Origin: RGIG4103 sp045644605
GTDB lineage: Bacteria; Bacillota; Clostridia; RUG12999
NCBI GenBank assembly: GCA_045644605.1
Contig: JAZRHB010000024.1
Location: forward strand, 1 to 32,388
Direction of reading: 5' to 3'
DNA length: 32,388 nucleotides
This document shows, piece by piece, positions 21,878-30,362 of the stretch; the first letter of the stretch is position 1, and each line of letters begins with the position of its first letter. A program made the position numbers and the translations under genes. The notes below the pieces were generated by a model, which was given only the letters and a program-made list of their open reading frames with translations, searched no databases and had not been told where the DNA came from.

Positions 21878-23965
21878 TTAGATTTCTTCTGTTTCCGGAA
21901 GAATTCTTGCAAGGTTGATTCTGCCCATTTTGTCAATTTCGAGAACCTTAACCTGAATTACATCACCGATGAGTACAACATCTTCAACTTTTTCAACACG
22001 TTTGCTGTCAAGTTTTGAAATGTGTACAAGACCGTCTTTACCCGGAAGAATTTCAACGAACGCACCGAATGTTGTTGTTCTTACAACAGTACCTTCGTAA
22101 ATTTCGCCCGGCTGCGGTTCTTTTACAATACCTTCGATAATCTGTTTTGCTTTATCTCCGGAAGCTGAATCAATAGCTGCAATGAATACTCTTCCATCAT
22201 CTTCGATATCAATTTTAACGCCTGTATCAGCGATGATTTTCTGAATTGTTTTTCCGCCCGAACCGATTACATCACGGATTTTTTCAGGGTCGATTGTGAA
22301 CGAAATCATTTTCGGAGCATACGGTGAAAGCTCTTCTCTTACATCAGGAATTGCTTTAAGCATAATTTCGTCAAGGATATAGAATCTTGCTTTTCTTGTT
22401 TTATCAAATGCTTCTGCAATTATTTCAGGTGTAAGACCGTCAATTTTGATATCAACCTGGATTGCTGTGATACCGTTTTTAGTACCTGCAACTTTAAAGT
22501 CCATATCGCCGAAAAAGTCTTCAACGCCCTGAATGTCAAGCATTGTCATCCATCTGTCTGCTTCTGTGATAAGACCAACGGAAATACCTGCAACAGGCTC
22601 TTTAATCGGCACACCGGCATCCATAAGAGCAAGTGTTGAGCCACAGATAGCACCCTGTGATGTTGAGCCGTTTGAGCTTAATACTTCGGAAACCATACGG
22701 ATTGCATACGGGAATTCTTCTTCAGAAGGAATTACCGGTTCAAGAGCTTTTTCAGCAAGCGCACCGTGACCGATTTCACGTCTTCCCGGACCTCTTGACG
22801 GTTTTGTTTCGCCAACGCTGTATGACGGGAAGTTGTAGTGGTGGATATATCTTTTTGATTCGTCGGTATCAATACCGTCGAGTTTCTGCGCATCGCCGAT
22901 TGCACCAAGTGTTGCAATTGTGAGAACCTGTGTCTGTCCTCTTGTGAACATACCGCTACCGTGTGTTCTCGGTAAGAGTCCTACTTCTGCCGCAAGCGGT
23001 CTTATTTCGTTAATTCCTCTGCCGTCAACACGTTTACCGTCATCAAGAAGCCAACGACGAACAACATATTTCTGGAGTTTGTAAATTGCTTCCGCAATTT
23101 CTGCTTCTCTGCCTTCATATTTTTCGCCGAACTCGGCTGCAATTTCATCTTCAACAACCTGCATACGTGCATCACGAACAGTTTTGTCGTTTGTATCCAT
23201 AGCGGCACGTACTTTTCCGATTGCAAATTCTTTAATGTCGTTATAAAGCTCTGCATCAACCTCGCAGGAAGCATATTCAAATTTCGGTTTACCGATTTCG
23301 TTACCGATTTCGATAATGAATTTGCAGAGGACTTTAATAACTTCGTGAGCTTTGAGGATTGCTTCAAGCATTACATCATCGGGAACTTCTTTAGCGCCTG
23401 CTTCAATCATAACGATTTTTTCAAGGCTTGCAGCTACTGTAAGTGTAAGTGCAGATTTTTCTCTCTGCTGCTGATTCGGGTTGATGATGATTTCGCCGTC
23501 AACAAGACCTACTGCAACACTTGCAACCGGACCGTTAAACGGAATATCGGAAATCTGTATTGCGATTGCCGCGCCGAGCATAGCCGCAATTTCAGGTGAG
23601 TTGTCCTGATCAACAGACATTACTGTTGTTACGATAGAAACGTCGTTTCTAAGGTCTTTCGGGAAAAGCGGACGAAGCGGGCGGTCAATACATCTTGATG
23701 CAAGAATTGCCTTTTCGCTCGGTTTTCCTTCACGTTTCTGGAAGCTTCCCGGAATTTTACCTACGGAATAAAGCTTTTCTTCGTAGTCAACGCTAAGTGG
23801 GAAGAAATCAACCCCTTCACGTGGTTTTGCAGATGCTGTTGCAGTTGCAAGAACAACTGTATCGCCAAATCTTACAAGGGCACTGCCGTTTGCAAGACCT
23901 GCCATTTTACCTGTTTCAATAACAACTTTTCTGCCGGATAAAGTGGTTTCAAAAGTTTTAAACAT
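21878..23965 (-). CDS. pnp: Polyribonucleotide nucleotidyltransferase
   Basis: PNPase degrades RNA 3' to 5' with phosphate. The 695-residue protein has two RNase PH-like halves (VRFGDTVVLATATASAKPREGVDFFPLSVDYEEK; GQTQVLTIATLGAIGDAQ). A KH domain follows near FTIDPEKIRDVIGSGGKTIQKIIADTGVKIDIEDDG. An S1 domain ends the protein (YEGTVVRTTTFGAFVEILPGKDGLVHISKL). The ATG at 23965 has AGGAG upstream; upstream in-frame codons lie in the leader hairpin. It follows rpsO, the conserved order. Confidence 0.98.
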   Translation of the reverse strand: MFKTFETTLSGRKVVIETGKMAGLANGSALVRFGDTVVLATATASAKPREGVDFFPLSVDYEEKLYSVGKIPGSFQKREGKPSEKAILASRCIDRPLRPLFPKDLRNDVSIVTTVMSVDQDNSPEIAAMLGAAIAIQISDIPFNGPVASVAVGLVDGEIIINPNQQQREKSALTLTVAASLEKIVMIEAGAKEVPDDVMLEAILKAHEVIKVLCKFIIEIGNEIGKPKFEYASCEVDAELYNDIKEFAIGKVRAAMDTNDKTVRDARMQVVEDEIAAEFGEKYEGREAEIAEAIYKLQKYVVRRWLLDDGKRVDGRGINEIRPLAAEVGLLPRTHGSGMFTRGQTQVLTIATLGAIGDAQKLDGIDTDESKRYIHHYNFPSYSVGETKPSRGPGRREIGHGALAEKALEPVIPSEEEFPYAIRMVSEVLSSNGSTSQGAICGSTLALMDAGVPIKEPVAGISVGLITEADRWMTMLDIQGVEDFFGDMDFKVAGTKNGITAIQVDIKIDGLTPEIIAEAFDKTRKARFYILDEIMLKAIPDVREELSPYAPKMISFTIDPEKIRDVIGSGGKTIQKIIADTGVKIDIEDDGRVFIAAIDSASGDKAKQIIEGIVKEPQPGEIYEGTVVRTTTFGAFVEILPGKDGLVHISKLDSKRVEKVEDVVLIGDVIQVKVLEIDKMGRINLARILPETEEI

Positions 23966-23994
23966 AGTTTTCTCCTTTTCTTCTGGGCCGGCAT

Positions 23995-24049
23995 TTAGCA
24001 CTTAGATATATCGCCAAATACGCACTTAGCGCCATATCTAAGCTGCTAA
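23995..24049 (-). promoter_or_regulatory. Long leader hairpin of pnp
   Basis: TTAGCA-CTTAGATAT (23995-24009) pairs with ATATCTAAG-c-TGCTAA (24034-24049), giving 15 bp with one bulged base and a 24-nt apical part. It sits about 30 nt upstream of the pnp start. In Escherichia coli a double-stranded pnp leader is cut by RNase III and then degraded by PNPase for autocontrol; this could be a parallel. Confidence 0.6.
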
Positions 24050-24078
24050 TTTACCGAAACCCTTGTTAAAATTTTAAA

Positions 24079-24100
24079 GGGCGATGCCTATGCACCGCCC
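24079..24100 (-). terminator. Hairpin between rpsO and pnp
   Basis: GGGCGATGC (24079-24087) and GCACCGCCC (24092-24100) form a 9-bp stem with one G-U pair in minus-strand RNA, followed by TTTAAAATTTT. It probably ends part of the rpsO transcripts, with some read-through to pnp. Confidence 0.6.
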
Positions 24101-24109
24101 CTTTTTGTA

Positions 24110-24376
24110 TTACTTTCTCAGACCGAGTTTTGCAATAACGGCACGGTATCTTTCAATATCAACTTTTGCAAGGTAATTCAAAAGTCCGCGACGCTGACCA
24201 ACCATTTTAAGAAGACCACGTCTGGAATGGTTATCCTTCTTATGAACCTTAAGGTGCTCATTGAGCTCGTTGATTCTGGTTGTGAGTATAGCTACCTGAA
24301 CTTCAGGGGATCCTGTATCAGTATCGTGAAGTTTGTATTCAGCTATAACAGCCTGTTTTACGTCCTTACGTATCAT
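24110..24376 (-). CDS. rpsO: 30S ribosomal protein S15
   Basis: An 88-residue S15 with normal length. MIRKDVKQAVIAEYKLHDTDTGSPEVQVAILTTRINELNEHLKVHKKDNHSRRGLLKMVGQRRGLLNYL is a near-perfect family match. It binds the central domain of 16S rRNA. The ATG at 24376 has GGAGGTG with proper spacing; an earlier in-frame start at 24406 is not needed. Its leader (24377 to about 24453) may carry an S15 autoregulatory fold. Confidence 0.98.
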   Translation of the reverse strand: MIRKDVKQAVIAEYKLHDTDTGSPEVQVAILTTRINELNEHLKVHKKDNHSRRGLLKMVGQRRGLLNYLAKVDIERYRAVIAKLGLRK

Positions 24377-24488
24377 AGTAACACCTCCATATTTTAATAC
24401 ACTCATAAGCTAAGTATAGGACGGTGAACCCTGATACCGAGCAAAGAGTAACATTCAGTATTATAACACAACATTTACCATTTGTAAA
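24377..24488 (-). promoter_or_regulatory. rpsO promoter and structured leader
   Basis: On the minus strand TTTACA (24483-24488), a 17-bp spacer and TATAAT (24460-24465) place transcription start near 24453. The ~77-nt leader contains GTAT-c-AGG pairing with CCT-ATAC at about 24415-24440. Ribosomal protein S15 commonly represses its own mRNA through a leader structure; this one is a candidate and was not matched to a known class. Confidence 0.6.
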
Positions 24489-24555
24489 TAGTTTTTTAAA
24501 ATTTTTTTAATTTATTTTTCCCAAAACAAGAATAAATATTTCCGATACGGAAAAT

Positions 24556-24581
24556 CCCCGTTTTGCATACACAAAACGGGG
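24556..24581 (-). terminator. Terminator of the Gfo/Idh/MocA gene
   Basis: CCCCGTTTTG (24556-24565) pairs with CAAAACGGGG (24572-24581), 10 bp perfect with a 6-nt loop, followed on the minus strand by ATTTT. It lies 20 bp after the stop at 24602. Confidence 0.75.
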
Positions 24582-24601
24582 ACGAAAAACTTTTTTACAA
24601 A

Positions 24602-25768
24602 TCAGTTATGTATTGATTCCGAAACAGAAAGCTCCACTTCTTTTACGTTCTTTTTCTCAAATGTAGAATTTTTAACTTGTTCCTGAAGCTTGTTATAGAA
24701 ATCATCATGGTCTATCGGCAAAGTTACCCAATCATTATTCCATGTTGACAAATATGCCGCATTTGAAATGCTGAGGCTGTTTATTCCTTCTTCTGCCGGA
24801 GCAATAAGCTTTGTTCCGTTCAAAGCTGCGCCAATCCAGTTGTTAGTCATTTCCGGAAGGAATTTACTTCTGTCTGATTCCAGTTCATACGAAATAACTT
24901 CTTTTTTAATTCCTTTATGTGAAGGAGAATCACACTGCTTATTGAAATCTCTTTCGTCCATTTCAAGCTTAAGATATGTTATCTTATTATTCTCAAATAT
25001 AATTTTTCCTTTAGTTCCCGCAATTTCAAGACGGTTTGTTCCCGGATATTCACTTACAGAAGTTATATATGTTCCTGTAGCTCCGTTTGGAAATTCCATA
25101 TATATTGTTGCCTCATCTTCGATTTCAACATCTCTGTTTTTTCCGAAGTAGCAGAAACCTCTTACTTTTGAAGGCATACCAACAAACCATTGGAGAAGGT
25201 CAAGCTGGTGCGGGTTTTGGTTAAGAAGTGTTCCGCCGCCTTCACCGCTCCATGTAGCACGCCAGCCGCCTGAATTAAAGTATGCCTGATTGCGATACCA
25301 GTCAGTAATAATCCATGTAACACGTTTAAATTCGCCAATACCTTCGCCGTCAAGAAGTTCTTTAATTTTTTTGTATACAGGATTTACTCTCTGAAGAAAG
25401 TCAATCTGGAAAGCTTTGTTGCTTTTTTTAGCAAACTCATTTAATTCCACTATATTTTTTGTGTAAACACCGATAGGTTTTTCACAAAAAACATGAAGTC
25501 CTGCTTTAAGAGCCTCCATTGAGAGTTCAGGATGAGGATAATGAGGTGTAGCAATAATGATACCGTCTACCAACCCTGAATGGATAAGCTCGTGGGCATC
25601 TTCAAAATATGCAACACTGTCCCCCATATCTTCTTTAAGTTTTTCAATCTTTTTAGGGTTTATATCGCAAAGTGCTGTCAGCTTGGCATCCTTGGCAAGA
25701 TTGTTTTTAAACGTATCAAGGTGCCCCGTACCCATATTTCCTACTCCGATAATACCTACTCTAAACAT
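24602..25768 (-). CDS. Gfo/Idh/MocA family NAD(P)-dependent oxidoreductase
   Basis: A 388-residue dehydrogenase. The N-terminal Rossmann site is VGIIGVGNMGTGHLDTF, and HVFCEKPIGVYTKNIVELNEFAKKS is the EKP catalytic motif of the family. The C-terminal beta-sheet domain carries GGGTLLNQNPHQLDLLQWFVGMP with the likely catalytic His. Substrates of this family are sugars, polyols and their derivatives; the exact one cannot be told. It follows a second member of the same family by 17 bp, and both face an AraC regulator. Confidence 0.92.
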   Translation of the reverse strand: MFRVGIIGVGNMGTGHLDTFKNNLAKDAKLTALCDINPKKIEKLKEDMGDSVAYFEDAHELIHSGLVDGIIIATPHYPHPELSMEALKAGLHVFCEKPIGVYTKNIVELNEFAKKSNKAFQIDFLQRVNPVYKKIKELLDGEGIGEFKRVTWIITDWYRNQAYFNSGGWRATWSGEGGGTLLNQNPHQLDLLQWFVGMPSKVRGFCYFGKNRDVEIEDEATIYMEFPNGATGTYITSVSEYPGTNRLEIAGTKGKIIFENNKITYLKLEMDERDFNKQCDSPSHKGIKKEVISYELESDRSKFLPEMTNNWIGAALNGTKLIAPAEEGINSLSISNAAYLSTWNNDWVTLPIDHDDFYNKLQEQVKNSTFEKKNVKEVELSVSESIHN

Positions 25769-25785
25769 ATTATTTCCTCCTATAA

Positions 25786-26739
25786 TTAAAAACTTTTTTG
25801 AATTTTAAGCACCTGACGCTGTGATTCAATCACTTCGTCTGTTGCAAGAAGAGAATTTTTGCCGTTCACCGAATCCAAAAATGCCGAAAGAAAATCACTG
25901 TCCACATTTTTTCCTTCCATAACTTCTTCCGTTTTTGTGTATACGTAAACGTTGTCTTCTTTTCTGTTAAAGCTGAGCATTCCCTTTGTTCCCCATATTC
26001 TGAACTGCCAATATGTAGGAAGCATAGTATCGCATATCGGCGAAGCATACGAAACATCACCCATAACCGACACGCCGTCCATATCCGCAACAAACTGTGC
26101 GGAATCAAGAAAATGAGGTTCTTTATCTGCGTATGCATTCCACTCTTTTTTAAATTCTACATTGGTAAGATTTTTTCCTGCTATAAATCTTATTGCATCA
26201 ATTCCGTGTATTGCGATGTCATTTATTGTTCCGCCGTGTTTTCCTTCTTCAAAATACCATGAAGGTCGAACTCCGTAATTTAACGGATGCTGTCCCGTAA
26301 CGGAAATTATTTTTATATCACCTATTTTGCCTGCCTCAACAAGTTCCTTTGCCTTATGTACCTGCGGTCTGAATCGCAAATCAAGCATACATGCTACCTG
26401 AAGATTTTTTTCTTTTGCAAGTCTTTCTATTTCGTCAAGCTCTTCAAGACTTGTGCACATCGGTTTATCACAAATAACGTGTTTATTGTGTTTTAAAGCT
26501 TCGATAATCATTTTACCGCGTTTTTGGTAATAGTCGCCTATTGCAACTGCATCAACCTCATCGGAATTCAAAATTTCTTCGTATGTTGAGAAATTAAAGT
26601 CTATCCCGAATTGCTCGCTTACTTTTTCTCTTTCCTCGCCGTTTTCTTCAAAACAGCCAAACAAAAGTCCTTCTTCTTTAACTTTTTGGTAAAGTCCCAT
26701 AATATGTCCGTGTCTGAATCCGGCAAATGCAATATTCAT
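25786..26739 (-). CDS. Gfo/Idh/MocA family oxidoreductase
   Basis: A 317-residue member of the same superfamily as its neighbour but quite different in sequence. Instead of a GxGxxG loop the N-terminus reads MNIAFAGFRHGHIMGLYQKV, a variant seen in a subset of the family. HVICDKPMCTSLEELDEIERLAKE replaces EKP by DKP, and GKHGGTINDIAIHGIDAIRFI is the C-terminal substrate-site block. It is the first gene of the pair and divergent from the AraC regulator, with GGAGG upstream of the ATG. Confidence 0.9.
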   Translation of the reverse strand: MNIAFAGFRHGHIMGLYQKVKEEGLLFGCFEENGEEREKVSEQFGIDFNFSTYEEILNSDEVDAVAIGDYYQKRGKMIIEALKHNKHVICDKPMCTSLEELDEIERLAKEKNLQVACMLDLRFRPQVHKAKELVEAGKIGDIKIISVTGQHPLNYGVRPSWYFEEGKHGGTINDIAIHGIDAIRFIAGKNLTNVEFKKEWNAYADKEPHFLDSAQFVADMDGVSVMGDVSYASPICDTMLPTYWQFRIWGTKGMLSFNRKEDNVYVYTKTEEVMEGKNVDSDFLSAFLDSVNGKNSLLATDEVIESQRQVLKIQKSF

Positions 26740-26794
26740 AAGTTTCCTCCTTAAATGTTTTGATACAATTACCTGATATTATTATATATTAATT

Positions 26795-26818
26795 AAAATG
26801 CAAAAAAAATTGCATTTT
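26795..26818. promoter_or_regulatory. Inverted repeat in the divergent AraC/oxidoreductase region
   Basis: AAAATGCAA (26795-26803) is the exact reverse complement of TTGCATTTT (26810-26818), with six A between. It lies midway between the divergent genes and upstream of the AraC-gene promoter. It could be an operator for the AraC-type protein. Confidence 0.4.
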
Positions 26819-26830
26819 TTTAGATTTATA

Positions 26831-26859
26831 TTGCAAAAAATATACAAATGTGCTATAAT
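26831..26859 (+). promoter_or_regulatory. Promoter of the AraC-type regulator gene
   Basis: TTGCAA (26831-26836), a 17-bp spacer and TATAAT (26854-26859). The start codon is about 40 bp downstream. Confidence 0.65.
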
Positions 26860-26901
26860 TTATTAAACTGAAGTTCTTATAGAGCAAGGAGCGTTTTTAA
26901 T

Positions 26902-27741
26902 TTGGAAAATTCAGCACCTGTTTCGTCCTACAACGACGGCACTATTTTATACAACCACATAAAATATGAAAACGTAAGTAAAAAGCTGTTCGGGGCACAA
27001 ACTCACGATGTCTGGGAAATGATATTTCTTAAAGAAGGCGATTTGAATTACACGGTGGAAGGTAATATCTATCATGTAAAATCAAATTCCCTTATTTTGA
27101 CACGTCCGGGCTCCGCTCACGTTTTACAGCTTAATGACACAAAAGTATATGATAGGTATGATATTCTTTTTGATAATTCAATTCTTACAAAAAATATACA
27201 AAAACAAATACCGCCGGATTTACATGTCATAACTTTTGAAAAGCCTGAAATGATATTGTTTTTATTTGAAAAACTTGATTATTACTACAAATATTTTGAC
27301 GGGGAAATAATGGGGAATATATTGCGGTTTTGTATTGAAGAGGTGTTGTATAACAGCCTTATTTCGAGTCATATTTTTGACTTTGAAAAAGAAGATATCT
27401 ATAAGAAAAACGATATCCTTATAAAAGCAATAGAATACATCAACGCTAATATAAGCACTAATTTTACACTTGACACTCTTTGTCAAGAGATATTTATTAC
27501 AAAAGGATATTTATATAAAATTTTTAAACAATTTCTCGATATTTCTCCAAAAAAATATATTATATCTAAACGGCTGGCAAAAGCTCAGCTGGCTATGAAG
27601 GACAAGAAAAAACCTACTGAAATCTTTTTTGAGTGTGGATTTACGGAATATTCAACCTTTTACCGAAATTTTGTAAAATTTTACGGATATCCGCCTTCTG
27701 ATGAATCAAACACACAAAAGATAATAGAAATAAACAGCTGA
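26902..27741 (+). CDS. AraC family transcriptional regulator
   Basis: A 279-residue regulator. An N-terminal cupin-type sensor domain (HDVWEMIFLKEGDLNYTVEGNIYHVKSNSLILTRPGSAHVLQL) binds a small ligand. The C-terminal double helix-turn-helix has IEYINANISTNFTLDTLCQEIFITKGYLYKIFKQFLDISPKKYIISKRLAKAQ and FFECGFTEYSTFYRNFVKFYGYPP. The TTG start at 26902 has AAGGAG ten bases upstream. It faces the two Gfo/Idh/MocA genes and probably controls them in response to their substrate. Confidence 0.92.
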   Translation: MENSAPVSSYNDGTILYNHIKYENVSKKLFGAQTHDVWEMIFLKEGDLNYTVEGNIYHVKSNSLILTRPGSAHVLQLNDTKVYDRYDILFDNSILTKNIQKQIPPDLHVITFEKPEMILFLFEKLDYYYKYFDGEIMGNILRFCIEEVLYNSLISSHIFDFEKEDIYKKNDILIKAIEYINANISTNFTLDTLCQEIFITKGYLYKIFKQFLDISPKKYIISKRLAKAQLAMKDKKKPTEIFFECGFTEYSTFYRNFVKFYGYPPSDESNTQKIIEINS

Positions 27742-27757
27742 ATATTTATATTTAAAA

Positions 27758-27800
27758 AAGGGGCTGTAGCAAAAAGAAAATCATTTTGCTACAGCCCCTT
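27758..27800. terminator. Bidirectional terminator between the AraC gene and spoVT
   Basis: AAGGGGCTGTAGCAAAA (27758-27774) pairs with TTTTGCTACAGCCCCTT (27784-27800), 17 bp perfect with a 9-nt loop. The two genes converge on it. Confidence 0.88.
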
Positions 27801-27855
27801 TAAGTTTTTGATTTTGTCATTATTGCCGGCAGAATAATTACACGTATTTTCCCCG

Positions 27856-28401
27856 TTATGCTTCCATGTGCCGCCCAAGGAAATTCGCTGCAGACTGTGT
27901 AAGCTTTGCTTCTACCTCACCCATTTTTTCCGAGTTTTCCGTGTTTACCATAATAACACTGCCTATAATATCTCCTTCGGAAATAATAGGTGCAACAACC
28001 CCTGCCTGATATTTGCTTACGCCCTCAACAAGAGATGCCTTTTCAGACGAATCGGGTTTCATTACAAACATTGTTTTTTCATCCATAATACGTTCAAGCT
28101 CATTGCTGATACGTTTTTCGGAAAGCTCTTTTTTCGGTGCTCCCGAAACGGCAATTATGGAATCCTTGTCGGTGATGCACACCGGAAATCCGCTTGTTTT
28201 TGAAAGAGTTTCCGCATAAACGGATGCAAACTCAGAAAGCTCGCCAATGGGAGAGTATTTTTTGAATATAACCTCGCCCTCTCTGTCGGTAAATATTTCA
28301 AGCGGGTCTCCCTCACGAATGCGGAGCGTGCGCCTTATTTCTTTAGGTATAACAACCCTGCCAAGGTCATCAATTCGCCTTACAATTCCTGTAGCTTTCA
28401 T
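27856..28401 (-). CDS. spoVT: Stage V sporulation protein T
   Basis: A 181-residue AbrB-type regulator with a C-terminal GAF domain. Residues 1-50 are MKATGIVRRIDDLGRVVIPKEIRRTLRIREGDPLEIFTD, the swapped-hairpin DNA-binding fold. From about 55 the GAF domain contains LSKTSGFPVCITDKDSIIAVSGAPKKELSEKRIS. The length and both domains match SpoVT, a sigma-G-dependent regulator of forespore genes. AAAGGAG is found upstream of the ATG. Confidence 0.96.
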   Translation of the reverse strand: MKATGIVRRIDDLGRVVIPKEIRRTLRIREGDPLEIFTDREGEVIFKKYSPIGELSEFASVYAETLSKTSGFPVCITDKDSIIAVSGAPKKELSEKRISNELERIMDEKTMFVMKPDSSEKASLVEGVSKYQAGVVAPIISEGDIIGSVIMVNTENSEKMGEVEAKLTQSAANFLGRHMEA

Positions 28402-28513
28402 ATTTAAAAACTCCTTTTGGTTTAATTTGCAAAAGTATTATTTGCGCCGCAAGGAAGTTTTATGTAAGGAAAATGGTGGGAAATGAAAACAAAAAATGTA
28501 AATTTAAATAATA

Positions 28514-28540
28514 AAAAAGTCGGCTGTATGCCGACTTTTT
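28514..28540 (-). terminator. Terminator of the asparagine-synthase-like gene
   Basis: AAAAAGTCGGC (28514-28524) pairs with GCCGACTTTTT (28530-28540) around TGTAT, 11 bp, with T-rich minus-strand continuation. Confidence 0.85.
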
Positions 28541-28555
28541 GTGTTTTCTAACTAA

Positions 28556-30073
28556 TTAATTAATAGCAGTTTTATACTTTTCCATCATTATTTCCGCTGC
28601 CCACGGAATCAGATACCTTGGCGAAAGAGGATTTGAAATTTTACTAAGCGCTTCTGCATCAAGAATTTTTATCTTCTTTTTCAGCTTATTCAGCCGAAAC
28701 ATATTGCACAAACGCAAAACATATACAGGCTTAATTTCTTTTATGTAGTGACATATTTCACCGATTTTATAGTTTTTGTTTTTTCTTACATATTCCGAAA
28801 AGCGTCGCGCACTTGTTTTCGACATTCTTTTTTTAATTCTGGAAAGAGAGTCATATCTGTATACAAATCCGGCACCGTGTTTGTTCATTCCGAACATATT
28901 TCTCGGCACTCCGCTTTCCTCTAAAATTCGCCTCGGAATAGGTCTGTCATAATAATTATGCAACCTCCATTTTTCCATTTCTTCCGAAAGGGATATATCA
29001 TAAATGCTTTCCCATGCACTTCCGCCGAAACTTGCAATCGGGCAGATAATGCTTCCGAGCCACAACCTTTTTTCAGCTAAACCAAGTTGTGACGTTACAT
29101 CTTTTACATGAAACTCATTGTTTCTGTGAACACACTCACAGTCCCAAAAAACATCACCATATGTACCGGTTATTACTACATTGTTTTTAAAATCCTCATC
29201 AAATGCACACAGAGTAATTGTTGAGCCAAGTTCTCCGGTAGAAACATACTCTGCTTCAACAAAATCAGTTCGGGCAGCATATGCCTCGCTGTCTCTTTCA
29301 ATTATTTCTTCATACCCGAGTTTCTGTGCAATTTCTTTTCCGCTATCATCTTTATGGTGTCCCTCGTCTTTAAAAGTAACCGCCTTGTTACACCCTATCT
29401 GTTTAGCTATTGCACTGCAACAGGCAGCATCATATCCTTTTGATACCGTAGAAACAAAATCATATGAATACTCACGCATTTCACATCTTACATTTGCTGC
29501 AAATTCCTGCATTGCCGAAGTAAGCCTTGAATAATAGTTGTCAAAAGATTTAAAGTCCTGCACCTTTGGCTTTACAGAAACACTGTATTGATTTTTGAAA
29601 TTAACTACAATATTTCTGAAGTAAAAAACCTTTACTTCTTCTTTTTCTCCATTCTTATTAAGCACCCGTATATTTTCATTATACTTGTGAATACCTTGTG
29701 TTATGGTCAGAAAATCCGTTTCATATTTCAAATAATTTACATCTAATTTATAATCACATTCGGTTAACAGAAAATAAAGGCTGTTTGAAACAAAAACCTT
29801 TTCCTCTTTTTCAACAAGATACAGCCCATAATTGATATGTGAAGGGGTAGAAAAACAAATCTTGTCACCTACACATTTGCCACCCGTTCCGCAAAACCAA
29901 TCCGCAGTTTCAAAATCTCCCTGACTAAAAGCTCCATTCCACGCGCCTTCTGCCCAAAAATCGTTTTTTGTCTCCACTTTTTCTCCGTGGGACACTTTAA
30001 TATTACCATTATTGCACTCTGCAAGCCATGCTAATGGCGGAAGCTTTTTATTTGCATTATATACTATTCCCAT
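28556..30073 (-). CDS. Asparagine-synthase-like PP-loop protein
   Basis: A 505-residue protein whose middle part resembles the AMP-forming synthase domain of asparagine synthetase-like enzymes. SYDFVSTVSKGYDAACCSAIAKQIGC is a PP-loop with SKGYDA in place of the usual SGGxDS. A later TGTYGDVFWD block lies where the domain's conserved Gly-Asp motif is expected. The N-terminal 130 residues look like a degenerate amidotransferase domain without a Cys at position 2 (starts MGIVYNANKK). The family includes lasso-peptide cyclases and capsule enzymes, so the role is open. The ATG at 30073 has AAGGAG upstream. It is divergent from an XRE regulator. Confidence 0.7.
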   Translation of the reverse strand: MGIVYNANKKLPPLAWLAECNNGNIKVSHGEKVETKNDFWAEGAWNGAFSQGDFETADWFCGTGGKCVGDKICFSTPSHINYGLYLVEKEEKVFVSNSLYFLLTECDYKLDVNYLKYETDFLTITQGIHKYNENIRVLNKNGEKEEVKVFYFRNIVVNFKNQYSVSVKPKVQDFKSFDNYYSRLTSAMQEFAANVRCEMREYSYDFVSTVSKGYDAACCSAIAKQIGCNKAVTFKDEGHHKDDSGKEIAQKLGYEEIIERDSEAYAARTDFVEAEYVSTGELGSTITLCAFDEDFKNNVVITGTYGDVFWDCECVHRNNEFHVKDVTSQLGLAEKRLWLGSIICPIASFGGSAWESIYDISLSEEMEKWRLHNYYDRPIPRRILEESGVPRNMFGMNKHGAGFVYRYDSLSRIKKRMSKTSARRFSEYVRKNKNYKIGEICHYIKEIKPVYVLRLCNMFRLNKLKKKIKILDAEALSKISNPLSPRYLIPWAAEIMMEKYKTAIN

Positions 30074-30101
30074 CTGCTTCACTCCTTGAAAATATGCCAA
30101 T

Positions 30102-30143
30102 TTGGGATATTTTTATTATACCATTATGGGATAATAAAGTCAA
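30102..30143. promoter_or_regulatory. Divergent promoter with repeated TGGGATA sites
   Basis: The minus-strand promoter of the asparagine-synthase-like gene is TTGACT (30138-30143), 17 bp, TATAAT (30115-30120). TTGGGATA at 30102 and ATGGGATAA at 30126 are similar sites about 24 bp apart; the second falls in the spacer. They are likely operators of the XRE protein, which could thus repress both genes. Confidence 0.6.
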
Positions 30144-30155
30144 GAGGTGTTTCAG

Positions 30156-30362
30156 ATGAGACTTAAGGAGCTTCGAAAAAAGCGAGGTATATCGCAGTTA
30201 AAACTCGCCATGGATTTAGATATGAATCAAAACAGTATCAGTCGTTACGAAAGCGGTGCACGTCAGGCAGATTATGCTACACTTATTAAATTTGCAGATT
30301 ATTTTAATGTTTCAATTGACTATCTCCTATGTCGCACCGACAATCCCACAATGAACAAATAA
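30156..30362 (+). CDS. XRE/Cro-CI type transcriptional regulator
   Basis: A 68-residue single-domain helix-turn-helix protein: MRLKELRKKRGISQLKLAMDLDMNQNSISRYESGARQADYATLIKFADYFNVSIDYLLCRTDNP is a standard HTH_3 domain, with the recognition helix near NQNSISRYESG. The ATG at 30156 has AGAGGTG upstream, so I prefer it to the in-frame GTG at 30147, which lies in that binding site. It shares an intergenic region with the divergent asparagine-synthase-like gene and probably regulates it. Confidence 0.92.
   Translation: MRLKELRKKRGISQLKLAMDLDMNQNSISRYESGARQADYATLIKFADYFNVSIDYLLCRTDNPTMNK

Noticed and set aside
23995..24049. Third copy of the multi-hairpin element
   Set aside because: It shares TTTAGC and GCTAA strings but has one long stem and none of the alternating units.
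28480..28555. Small plus-strand frame of about 22 codons
   Set aside because: It runs through the terminator hairpin of the neighbouring gene and has no family resemblance.
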